The notes under the pieces: model-generated | The model's database searches: none | Told to the model about the DNA's origin: nothing | The model's input: the letters and a program-made list of their open reading frames with translations, nothing else | Shown: positions 9,479 to 16,805 of the stretch, piece by piece | Numbering within the stretch: the stretch's first letter is position 1 | Layout of the letters: every line of letters starts with the position of its first letter | Made by a program: the position numbers and the translations under genes | Assembly: GCA_946887155.1 (NCBI GenBank) | Contig: CAMPKM010000012.1 | Location: forward strand, 1-18,423 | DNA from: an uncultured Gemmatimonadota bacterium | GTDB taxonomy: Bacteria > Gemmatimonadota > Gemmatimonadetes > Gemmatimonadales > Gemmatimonadaceae | Reading direction: 5' to 3' | Length of the DNA stretch: 18,423 nucleotides

Positions 9479-10566
9479 TGCCGGTCGCCGCCGATCCCGC
9501 CGAAGCGCGGCTCAAGGACTTGCGCGGTCTCGTCAGGCGCCAGGCCGAGGACCGGCCTGGCGTCTATCGCATGGTGTCGGAGGGCGGCGAGGTCGTATAC
9601 GTCGGCAAGAGCAAGCGCGTGCGCACCCGGCTCCTCAGTTATTTCCGGGCCGTCTTTCCCGACGAGAAGGGCGCCCGCATCGTCCGCGAGGCGGCGCACA
9701 TCGAGTGGTCGTACGTGCCGAGCGAGTTCGCCGCGCTGCTGGAGGAGTTGCGGCAGATCAAGCGGCTGCGCCCCCGCTTCAACCATGCGATGAAGCGCGA
9801 CGCGCGGAACTATGCCTTCGTCGCGATTACGCGCGAGCCGGCGCCGCGCCTGGTGGTGTTGCGCAGCACGGGCATGAAGGGCGAGTCCGTTGTCTACGGT
9901 CCGTTCACCGGGGCGCAATGGCTGCGCGAGGCGCTCCGGGAACTGAGTGACTCGTTAGGCCTCCGCGATTGCACGCACGACCGGCGCATGCGGTACGCGG
10001 ACCAGCAGGAGATTTTCACCCTCCCGCCGCGTACGCCGGGATGCATCCGGTTCGAGATCGGCAAGTGCCTCGGTCCCTGCGTGGCCGCGCCCACCTCCGC
10101 CGCCTATCGAGAGCGCGTTGTGCAGGCACGGGCGTTTCTCGACGGCGCCAACGACGGACCCATCGAGCTCCTCGCCGAGCAGATGCAGCTGGCGAGCGAG
10201 CGGCTCGAGTTCGAGCGCGCCGGCGCCCTGCGCGACAAGTGCCAGCGACTCGAGGGATTGCGTGACCAGTTCGAGAAGATGCGATTTGCCGCAGAATCGC
10301 TGACGTTCGCCTATCAGGTGGACGGCGTTGAAGGTGAGGACCGCGTGTATGTGATTCGGCGTGGGATCGTCCGCGTGGAGGTGCCGGCTCCGAAGTCTGA
10401 TGCAGACCGATCAGCGCTGAAGGAACTCGTTCGTCGGGTCGTAGCCGACACTCCCCATACCGGCGCCCGGAGCATTCCTCAACACGAGGTCGACGAGCTA
10501 CTCGTCATCGCTTCCTGGTTCAAGGCGCACCCCTCGGAGTTACAGCGATCTTCGCCGTTGGTGTAA
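9478..10566 (+). CDS. UvrC-like GIY-YIG nuclease lacking the C-terminal half
   Basis: Resembles the N-terminal half of excinuclease UvrC, or Cho. The 362 residues show a GIY-YIG domain (GVY at 28-30, YVG at 41-43, arginines in KRVRTRL, and SEFAALLEELRQIKRLRPRFN at 82-102), four cysteines C165, C189, C197 and C201 (GKCLGPC) matching the Fe-S cysteines of UvrC in order, and a UVR-type helix (about 232-262, ERLEFERAGALRDKCQRLEGL). The RNase H-like endonuclease domain and the helix-hairpin-helix repeats of full UvrC (about 600 residues) are absent. The end is not an obvious truncation; the last 90 residues are a compact extra region. The ATG at 9478 overlaps the mutM stop (TGATG), so the two repair genes are probably translated together. 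A role in damage incision is inferred. Alternative name: excinuclease cho-like protein. Confidence 0.85.
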   Translation: MPVAADPAEARLKDLRGLVRRQAEDRPGVYRMVSEGGEVVYVGKSKRVRTRLLSYFRAVFPDEKGARIVREAAHIEWSYVPSEFAALLEELRQIKRLRPRFNHAMKRDARNYAFVAITREPAPRLVVLRSTGMKGESVVYGPFTGAQWLREALRELSDSLGLRDCTHDRRMRYADQQEIFTLPPRTPGCIRFEIGKCLGPCVAAPTSAAYRERVVQARAFLDGANDGPIELLAEQMQLASERLEFERAGALRDKCQRLEGLRDQFEKMRFAAESLTFAYQVDGVEGEDRVYVIRRGIVRVEVPAPKSDADRSALKELVRRVVADTPHTGARSIPQHEVDELLVIASWFKAHPSELQRSSPLV

Positions 10567-10584
10567 AGGCGATCAACACGGGTA

Positions 10585-10749
10585 GGGCTTTGAACACGGA
10601 TGACCCGGAAACCGCTGATTGACGCCGATTGAGCGCAACTGAGGGCCATCAGCCATCGCTCGTGGCTTCACCGGTTGTCTGAATGGCCCTCAGTTGCGCT
10701 CAAACCGGTGTAAACCTGCGCATTTCCGATTCATCCGCGTTCCAGGCCC
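10585..10749. repeat. Large foldback (inverted) repeat between convergent genes
   Basis: A 165-base imperfect palindrome. The core arms are perfect 21-mers, 10629-10649 and 10683-10703 (TTGAGCGCAACTGAGGGCCA plus T), around a 33-base loop. The outer arms 10585-10611 and 10723-10749 match over about 21 of 27 bases. The loop holds CACCGGTT, complemented by AACCGGTG just outside the core arm. It fills the whole 200-base gap between the UvrC-like gene and the permease gene, which converge here, so the transcript of either would fold into a long hairpin. Could be a MITE-like mobile element, a bidirectional terminator or a structured RNA; there is no T-run typical of intrinsic terminators. Confidence 0.8.
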
Positions 10750-10767
10750 GACCGTCTTTATCGTCTT

Positions 10768-13251
10768 TCAATCGGACCGGAGGACGACGTTCGGGTCGAC
10801 GCGCGATGCCCGTCGCGCCGGGATCCAGCTGGCCGCGATCGCGACGGCGATCAGCGCCGCTGCCACCAGGGTGAACACCGACGGATCCTTCGGTGAGACA
10901 CTGAACAGCAACGGCTCGACGAACCGGCCGGCCCAGAACGCAATCAGCAGCCCGCCGGCCACGCCCGCACCCACGACCTTGAGGCCGTCGCTCACCACCA
11001 GGCGCACCACGTCCGGCCCACTCGCGCCTAACGCGACGCGCACGCCCAGCTCGTGCTGGCGCTGGGTGACGTTGTACGCGATCACGCTGTACAGGCCGAC
11101 CGCCGCCAGCACGAGTGCCAGCACGCCGAAGGCAACGAACATCGTGGCGCCAAGCTTCCAGGACTCCGTCTGCTGGCCCATCACTTCGCTGAACGGGGTG
11201 AGCTTCACGTATGAGGCGCCCGGCATCTCTTCCTGCAACCGCTTCCGCACCGTTTCGAGGTGCTGCTTCGCCGTGCCGTTCCTCACCCTGACGAACAATC
11301 CGCCGGCTTGCGGATTGAATTGCGTCGCCGGCATGTAGTAATAGAAGTTCGAATCGGGCTTGAGGCTCCCTGCCTTGATGTCTTCCGCGATGCCGACCAC
11401 CGTCGTGCACGGCATCGTGTCGGCGCTGACGCGGACGCACCGGCCAATCGGGTCGCGCCCCGGCCACAGGACTTCGCCCATTTTCTGGCTAATGACCATG
11501 ATCCTCGGGCCGCCGCCGAGATCCGACGACTCGATACCGCGACCGCGCAGCAGGCGCGTCCCGAACGTCTCGAAGTAACTCGGCGACACGGCGCTCAGCA
11601 TGAAATTTCCCATGCGGCTGACCGTATCGATCCCCTCGACGTAGAGACCCATGCTCCACGAGTTCCAGAACGGAACGCCGATCTGCCGGCTCGCGTTCTC
11701 GACGACGGGAATCGACTTCGCTGCCTCGAGCAATCGGGTCTTCAGCGCGACGGTTGCGGCGGAATCGAGTTCCATGCCGCGCATCTGCGTCGAAACCATC
11801 ATGATGGGATCGACGTCGTAGCCGAGCCTGATGTGGCGGACGTTGCTGAGGCTGCGGACGAAGAGGCCGGCACCAACGAGCAGGATTACCGACAGCGCGC
11901 CCTGAACCACCAGCAGGCCGACCCGCATCCGCGAGCGCCCGTACGTGCCTTCGCGGGTCCCCGCCTTCAGGTCAGCCGTGAGGTCGGCGCGACTCGCCTG
12001 CAGGATCGGAGCGAGTCCGGTGAGCAGTCCCACGACGATCGCGGCCAGTGCCGCGTACAGGATCGTGCGCCAATCCTGCAAGCCGCCGGGCGCTTCGCTC
12101 TGCGGCAGGAGGCCGGCGCGGAGGGCCGCCCCGCCCCAGTTCGCGATCAGCATGCCCAGGACCCCACCCAGTACCGCGAGGAGGACACTTTCCGTGAGCA
12201 GTTGCGACAGGAGCCGGCCTCGGGTGACGCCTAACGCGAGGCGCATCGCGATCTCGCGCTTGCGGCGCAACGCGCGGGCGAGAAGCAGGTTGGCCACGTT
12301 CGCGCAGGCGATCAGCAGCACCACCACCGACATCCCGGCGACCCAGGTGGCCACCTTGGACGTCGCCGACGCGTTCGGTCCCCGCGACGGCAGGATCGAC
12401 GCGATGATACCCCGCGGCTTCGCGATCGCGATCGGCGTGACACGCGGCTGCTCGACAAGCTGGTTCTGGTAACTCTTCACGAACGCATTCGAGATGTCCG
12501 TATTCGCCGCGGTGATCGACACGCCAGGCTTGCGCCTCACGATCATGTCCATCCACCCCCAGCTGTACGTCTGCCACCATGACCGGCCCTGAGGCGTGAA
12601 GTTCTGCTGGCCGGCATAGCTGGTGATCGGGATGAACGCGACCGGTGGCCGGTCCGGCCACAGGCCGACGAACCCGGGGGGCGCAACACCAACGATCGAA
12701 TACTTCACCGAACCGATCTGGACGATCGAGTCGAGTACCTGCTCGCTGCCGCCGAACATCGTCTGCCACGCTGCATAGCTCAGCACCGTCACCGGTTCGC
12801 CAGACGGCACCTGGTTTTCTCCCTCGGAGAAATACCGGCCCAGAACCGTCGGCGCGTCGAAGAATCCGAAGAACGATGCGCTGACCACGCCGATCTGCAT
12901 TTCCCGGGCGGCGTCTCCCACGCCGACAGCCATTTGCCGGCTGGTGTGTGCCGCCGTCTGGGAGAAGGAATGCGTCATCGTGTCGAGATCGACGTAGCGC
13001 GCATATTGGCTGACGCCGCCCGGACGTTCCGAGTCGCGGAAGAAGCGATACAGATAGACGCGATGCGCGGTTGCCGGATCCTTGAGAAGCGGCGGCGGCC
13101 GGAAGAGAAGCCGGTCGACGATGCCGAACATCGCCGCATTGGCGCCGATACCAAGGGCGAGCGTGACCACGACCGCGGCCGCGAATCCAGGCTTGGCGCG
13201 CAGTCCACGGAGGGCGTACCGAATATCCTGCTTCAGGGCGTCGAGAGTCAT
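10768..13251 (-). CDS. ADOP-family ABC-type permease (MacB/FtsX-like)
   Basis: An orphan permease of the acidobacterial duplicated type: two MacB-like periplasmic domains and two FtsX-like membrane parts in one chain, with no ATPase gene beside it. The 827 residues begin with the typical DIRYALRGLRAKPGFAAAVVVTLALGIGANAAMFG. Predicted membrane helices lie near 24-46, 303-327, 352-374, 397-417, 445-466, 703-727, 754-776 and 791-812. The paired cytoplasmic loops KREIAMRLALGVTRG (331-345) and QHELGVRVALGASG (732-745) show the internal duplication. The C-terminus ends PARRASRVDPNVVLRSD as in the family. The ATG at 13251 overlaps the stop of the DNA polymerase gene (ATGA), an odd functional pairing. 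The substrate is unknown; relatives are often placed in macrolide or lipoprotein export families only by homology. Confidence 0.92.
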   Translation of the reverse strand: MTLDALKQDIRYALRGLRAKPGFAAAVVVTLALGIGANAAMFGIVDRLLFRPPPLLKDPATAHRVYLYRFFRDSERPGGVSQYARYVDLDTMTHSFSQTAAHTSRQMAVGVGDAAREMQIGVVSASFFGFFDAPTVLGRYFSEGENQVPSGEPVTVLSYAAWQTMFGGSEQVLDSIVQIGSVKYSIVGVAPPGFVGLWPDRPPVAFIPITSYAGQQNFTPQGRSWWQTYSWGWMDMIVRRKPGVSITAANTDISNAFVKSYQNQLVEQPRVTPIAIAKPRGIIASILPSRGPNASATSKVATWVAGMSVVVLLIACANVANLLLARALRRKREIAMRLALGVTRGRLLSQLLTESVLLAVLGGVLGMLIANWGGAALRAGLLPQSEAPGGLQDWRTILYAALAAIVVGLLTGLAPILQASRADLTADLKAGTREGTYGRSRMRVGLLVVQGALSVILLVGAGLFVRSLSNVRHIRLGYDVDPIMMVSTQMRGMELDSAATVALKTRLLEAAKSIPVVENASRQIGVPFWNSWSMGLYVEGIDTVSRMGNFMLSAVSPSYFETFGTRLLRGRGIESSDLGGGPRIMVISQKMGEVLWPGRDPIGRCVRVSADTMPCTTVVGIAEDIKAGSLKPDSNFYYYMPATQFNPQAGGLFVRVRNGTAKQHLETVRKRLQEEMPGASYVKLTPFSEVMGQQTESWKLGATMFVAFGVLALVLAAVGLYSVIAYNVTQRQHELGVRVALGASGPDVVRLVVSDGLKVVGAGVAGGLLIAFWAGRFVEPLLFSVSPKDPSVFTLVAAALIAVAIAASWIPARRASRVDPNVVLRSD

Positions 13252-15674
13252 GGTGCTTCGACACTCGAAATGGACCGAGAGTTGTGCCGGAAATCGGGGC
13301 CTGACCCCGATGTCAGGTGGGTGAGGATCGGGTGCATCAAGGTGAAGTCAGACGGAAACAGTGACGGCTGCTCCGGGTCGGCGACGACGGCAACGAAGTC
13401 ATCCGGCCGCAGTCCCCTGGCGAGCCGAGACGCATAGTTCACGCGGAGCGCACGGACGTAGTGGTCGACGTCATAATCGCGCGGGTCGTCGTCCGGCACC
13501 GACAAACGCCAGCCGCTCCGCGACCGGTACACGCGCACCCGGTCTCCTTTTCGCCACGAGCTCTCGCCCCGGGCCAGCATCGCCTCGTACATCGCCTCCC
13601 GACGATGCTCCCGCAGTGCCGCGTAACGCTCCGGACTCTTCGTCAACCGCACGCGGGACGAGACGTCGTGCGTAACGATCTCCCTCCGTCGGAGGGCTTC
13701 CACGGTCGCCACAAATGCCTCTCGAACGCCTGCGGTGTCACCGATCAACAGGCAGCCCAGCGAACGCTTCAGGAACTGCTGCCCATACGGCTCGGCGCGG
13801 CTCGAACGGAAGGCGACACCCTTGAGCAATAACGTTCCATCGTACGTGAGCAGCACGTAGTTCTTTGGCTCGTGCGACAACATGGCACGGTATCGACCCT
13901 CGAACTCCAGCTGGACGAGTTCGGGAAGGAGCGCCGCCACCTCGGCGACCACGCGACGCTCGTCGGCTTCCGACCAGTCGTCAGGCACGGCGAAATAGAC
14001 GCCGTCCGTGTCGCCCTCGAGCAGCGTAACGCCACGCGCCGCGAGCTCGCGGCTGATGAACGTGAGCATCTCGCGCCCGCGCCGGGTGACTTCGTTGGCG
14101 GCGTCGACATCGGCGAACCGCGTGAGCCCGCCGCCGGCCGCGAGGTATCCATACGCCGAGTTCACGACGAGCTTCATCGCCGCCGACGTTCCCTCGTGGA
14201 TGAATCGCTCGGCGCTTCCCGGCTCGGCAGCCTTCGCGCGCGCCTTGGCTTCCAGGCGCTGCTCGACGAGGCGATCCACCATGGAGAGCATCGCGCCCAG
14301 GTAGTCGCGCGATGGACCGATCCGGAACGCGCGCATGAGCGACGGATACAGGCTGGCGACGTCGGCTTTCACCACACGCCGGGCCACACCCGCCGCAAAC
14401 AGGTACAGGGCGGCGCCGGTGTGGGGCGCCTGGCGACTCGCGTTATGCGCCGGCAATGCAGCGCCGGAACGCAGGTACGCGCGAACGAGCAAGGGGTCGA
14501 TGACGCCGGTCGCGGCGCCGGCGTCGGCCAGGCGTTCGTATCGCCGCGGCGCCATGCGCGCGAGCGCGAAGGCCGCGCCGCCGAGCAAGCGCGCGAGTCC
14601 GGCCACCTCGACGACATCCGACGATGCATAACGACGGACGCGTTCCGGATCCTCGAGGAACGTCGGGTAGACGAGGTCCCCGCGAATGAGCTCGCGATCG
14701 GGAGCGGCGATGCCGAAGTGCCTGGCGACGGCCTTGAGTCCATGCCCCGGCAGTTCGCGCGTCGAAAAGTCGTAACGCCAGACCGCGTCCAGCGTGTCGA
14801 TGAGCTCCCGGCCCGGGATCACGAGCCTGACACGGCGCGCCGATTCCGTTTCCGGGGTCATGCCGCGGCTCGCCGCGCGTTCGCGAAAACCCGGCGCCCC
14901 GATGCGACCGAGGTCGAGCGGCACGCGGAGGATCTGGGCGCGCCTGTTCAGGAACGGGAGATCGAAGCCGTGCAGGTTGTGGTTCTCGATGACATCGGGA
15001 TCCGCTTCCCGAATGACGCGGCACAGGCGGCGGATCAAGTCCGCCTCTTCGGCATCGGAATCACCATTGACTTCGAGCACGTCCACGCGGCCGGATGGAT
15101 CACGGATGGATACCATGAAAATCCGGTGTTGCGACGGATTCAGCCCTTGTGTCTCCAGGTCGAACTGCAGTCGACGAAGGTCGTCGAACGCGAGGCCCCC
15201 GAAGTACGTCCTGCCTGACGAGACGAGGTACTGTTCCTCCGGCGGCAGGGTGAGGATCGCGTCCTGTCCGAGGTCGCGGAGGTTTGAAACGCGGCGGCCC
15301 AACCGGGTCGATGCCCCGGTGAGGATGGCCGACTTGAGCGTGCGTGCATCGACGGCACTGAGCAGGAATCGCAGCGCGCCGGCACCCGGCAGCTCACGGT
15401 ACCAGACCGTTCCGTCCGGATTGCCTTCTGTCGTCAGGCGTGCGCCGAGGTGGCGCAGGTCCTCGAGGGTGTCGAGCAGGACCCAGGGCCGGAATCGTTC
15501 TCGTTCGCGAACCAGTCGGCCTTCATCGGGCAGTCGTCGCCAGATGGTGGCGCGACCGCTGCCGTCGGCCCAGACGGAGACGATCCCGGGTGTTGGGTCC
15601 CAGCCCCAGAGCCATTCGTCAGCGATCGTGGACGTGAGGCGTGAGACGGGCGAGGAACCCGATAACGCGGTCAT
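13248..15674 (-). CDS. Family B DNA polymerase with 3'-5' exonuclease domain
   Basis: A DNA-dependent DNA polymerase of family B, related to bacterial Pol II-type enzymes, likely for repair or translesion synthesis. In the 808 residues the exonuclease motifs are FDLET (171-175, D172 and E174), ENHNLHGFDLPF (230-241, D238) and YASSD (349-353). The polymerase motifs are KADVASLYPS (A, 436-445), KLVVNSAYG (B, 501-509) and GDTDG (C, 554-558), with both catalytic aspartates. All appear intact, so it should be active with proofreading. Motif C has Gly where Ser is commonest. The last residues (TSGSGPDF and after) come from a GGGGTCAG-type palindrome and look like an appended tail. Start ATG overlaps the phosphodiesterase stop (ATGA) and its own stop overlaps the permease start. 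The symbol polB would be by analogy only. Confidence 0.93.
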   Translation of the reverse strand: MTALSGSSPVSRLTSTIADEWLWGWDPTPGIVSVWADGSGRATIWRRLPDEGRLVRERERFRPWVLLDTLEDLRHLGARLTTEGNPDGTVWYRELPGAGALRFLLSAVDARTLKSAILTGASTRLGRRVSNLRDLGQDAILTLPPEEQYLVSSGRTYFGGLAFDDLRRLQFDLETQGLNPSQHRIFMVSIRDPSGRVDVLEVNGDSDAEEADLIRRLCRVIREADPDVIENHNLHGFDLPFLNRRAQILRVPLDLGRIGAPGFRERAASRGMTPETESARRVRLVIPGRELIDTLDAVWRYDFSTRELPGHGLKAVARHFGIAAPDRELIRGDLVYPTFLEDPERVRRYASSDVVEVAGLARLLGGAAFALARMAPRRYERLADAGAATGVIDPLLVRAYLRSGAALPAHNASRQAPHTGAALYLFAAGVARRVVKADVASLYPSLMRAFRIGPSRDYLGAMLSMVDRLVEQRLEAKARAKAAEPGSAERFIHEGTSAAMKLVVNSAYGYLAAGGGLTRFADVDAANEVTRRGREMLTFISRELAARGVTLLEGDTDGVYFAVPDDWSEADERRVVAEVAALLPELVQLEFEGRYRAMLSHEPKNYVLLTYDGTLLLKGVAFRSSRAEPYGQQFLKRSLGCLLIGDTAGVREAFVATVEALRRREIVTHDVSSRVRLTKSPERYAALREHRREAMYEAMLARGESSWRKGDRVRVYRSRSGWRLSVPDDDPRDYDVDHYVRALRVNYASRLARGLRPDDFVAVVADPEQPSLFPSDFTLMHPILTHLTSGSGPDFRHNSRSISSVEAP
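13289..13312. repeat. Diverged GGGGTCAG palindrome at the 3' end of the polymerase gene
   Basis: The plus strand reads GGAAATCGGGGCCTGACCCC followed by GATG; ATCGGGG at 13293-13299 pairs with CCCCGAT at 13305-13311, with one mismatch near the centre. It resembles the GGAAACGGGGTCAGAC units in mutM. It lies within the last 22 codons of the polymerase frame and encodes SGSGPDF. Confidence 0.65.
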
Positions 15675-16138
15675 CCGATCGGCACGAGTCTCACATCCGC
15701 CTTCCCCGCTTCGATGGTGAGAATCGCGACGCTGGGCACGAGGTCGAATCGCGCGGGACCGGCGGCGCCGGGATTCACGACCAGCCGGCCGTCGGCTTTC
15801 GTGATCAGCTGGACGTGCGTGTGGCCGTACACGATGACGTCCGCCGCATAACGAGCCAGCAGCTTCGCGGGCTTCGGCGCGCCGAGTTCATGACCATGGC
15901 TGACGTGGATGGTGACGCCGTCGATCGTGAGGTCGAGCTTGGACTTCAGGCGCGGGTTTCCCAGTTCATCGGTGTTGCCGGCGACGGCCTGCACTGGCGC
16001 GATGATCGCGAGCTCATCGAGGATCTCGTCGCCGCCGACATCGCCGGCGTGCAGGATCAGGTCGACGCCTTTCAGCGCGTCGTGCACGTCGGGCCTGAGC
16101 AGGCCGTGCGTATCGGAAATGAGACCGACGCGGGTCAA
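15671..16138 (-). CDS. YfcE/MJ0936-type metallophosphoesterase
   Basis: A small cytoplasmic phosphodiesterase of the calcineurin-like superfamily, close to YfcE and MJ0936; the natural substrate of these proteins is not settled. The 155 residues carry the full metal-ligand set: D9 and H11 (ISDTHG), D33 (HAGDVGG), N55 (GNTDE), H81/H83 (SHGHELG) and H106/H108 (YGHTH). The length is typical. The start is TTG at 16138, the only start codon that keeps the conserved MTRVGLISDTHG N-terminus; it follows a C-rich heptad repeat and has no evident ribosome binding site. Its stop overlaps the polymerase start by ATGA, so it is likely coupled to it. Confidence 0.93.
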   Translation of the reverse strand: MTRVGLISDTHGLLRPDVHDALKGVDLILHAGDVGGDEILDELAIIAPVQAVAGNTDELGNPRLKSKLDLTIDGVTIHVSHGHELGAPKPAKLLARYAADVIVYGHTHVQLITKADGRLVVNPGAAGPARFDLVPSVAILTIEAGKADVRLVPIG

Positions 16139-16139
16139 C

Positions 16140-16159
16140 GGGGGACGGGAGACGGGAGA
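16140..16159. repeat. Heptad repeat CGGGAGA before the phosphodiesterase start
   Basis: Two exact CGGGAGA units at 16146-16152 and 16153-16159, preceded by a GGGGGA remnant. On the coding (minus) strand this reads TCTCCCG TCTCCCG TCCCCC and ends one base before the TTG start codon. Same family as 6321-6343. Confidence 0.7.
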
Positions 16160-16168
16160 AGGATCTGG

Positions 16169-16771
16169 TCAGGACCGATGTCCGCCGTCCCACCGTGGCA
16201 TTTCGTGCGTGACGCCCACGTGGTCCATAATTCGGCCGACGACGAAGTCCACGAGGTCCTCGATCCGCTGCGGTCGATGATAGAACCCCGGAGACGCCGG
16301 CATCACCACGGCGCCGGCTCTCGTCAGGCGGAGCATGTTCTCGAGGTGGATGTCGCTGTACGGCGTTTCGCGCGGGACCACGACCAGCTTGCGACGCTCC
16401 TTGAGCACCACGTCGGCCGCGCGCTCCACGAGCGAACGCGAGGTACCGGCAGCAATCGCGGCCACGGTCCCCATCGAGCAGGGGACGATCACCATGCCCC
16501 TGGTCGGGACGGAACCGGACGCGGGCAGTGCGCCGCGGTCGCGATCGTCGAAGACACGGACGACCTTGTCCCAGGCGGCCGCGCCGGTCCGCTCACGGAG
16601 CGCATCGAGTGAACCGATCCCCGACTCGGTGTCGAGGAGCCGGTACCCGTGATCGGACACGATCAGCCACGTCGGCTGTGTCGCGGCCGCCAGCACCTGC
16701 AGCAAGCGCACGGCATACGGTGCACCCGATGCACCGGTAATCGCGATGACGAGCGGCAGGTCCGCTGTCAC
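16169..16771 (-). CDS. ubiX: UbiX-like flavin prenyltransferase
   Basis: Attaches a dimethylallyl group to FMN to make the prenylated flavin used by UbiD decarboxylases. With the GTG start at 16771 it has 200 residues, the family norm. Motifs: IAITGASGAPYAVRLL (9-24, FMN phosphate binding), IVSDHGYRLL, VPCSMGTVAAIAAG (96-109), LVVVPRETPYSDIHLENM (129-146) and VMPASPGFYHRPQRIEDLVDFVVGRIMDHVGV (C-terminus). A longer frame starts at 16852, but its extra 27 residues are encoded by the heptad repeat and the end of ubiA and show no conservation expected of UbiX. It lies downstream of the ubiD- and ubiA-like genes, which fits cofactor supply to the decarboxylase. In a menaquinone (futalosine) setting it would be called MqnM. 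Confidence 0.93.
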   Translation of the reverse strand: MTADLPLVIAITGASGAPYAVRLLQVLAAATQPTWLIVSDHGYRLLDTESGIGSLDALRERTGAAAWDKVVRVFDDRDRGALPASGSVPTRGMVIVPCSMGTVAAIAAGTSRSLVERAADVVLKERRKLVVVPRETPYSDIHLENMLRLTRAGAVVMPASPGFYHRPQRIEDLVDFVVGRIMDHVGVTHEMPRWDGGHRS

Positions 16772-16798
16772 CGGGAATCGGGAATCGGGAAAGGGGAG
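16772..16798. repeat. Heptad repeat CGGGAAT with G-quadruplex motif at the ubiX start
   Basis: Units CGGGAAT (16772-16778), CGGGAAT (16779-16785), CGGGAAA (16786-16792) and GGGGAGT directly abut the GTG start of ubiX. The four G-runs (16773-16775, 16780-16782, 16787-16789, 16793-16796) have 4-, 4- and 3-base loops and fit a G-quadruplex consensus on the plus strand, the template strand for ubiX. Confidence 0.8.
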
Positions 16799-16805
16799 TC
16801 GTTGG

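Noticed and set aside
13872..15218. 448-codon open frame on the plus strand opposite the DNA polymerase
   Set aside because: Antisense shadow: the minus frame has all polymerase and exonuclease motifs; this one is Arg/Glu/Ala-rich with no domain.
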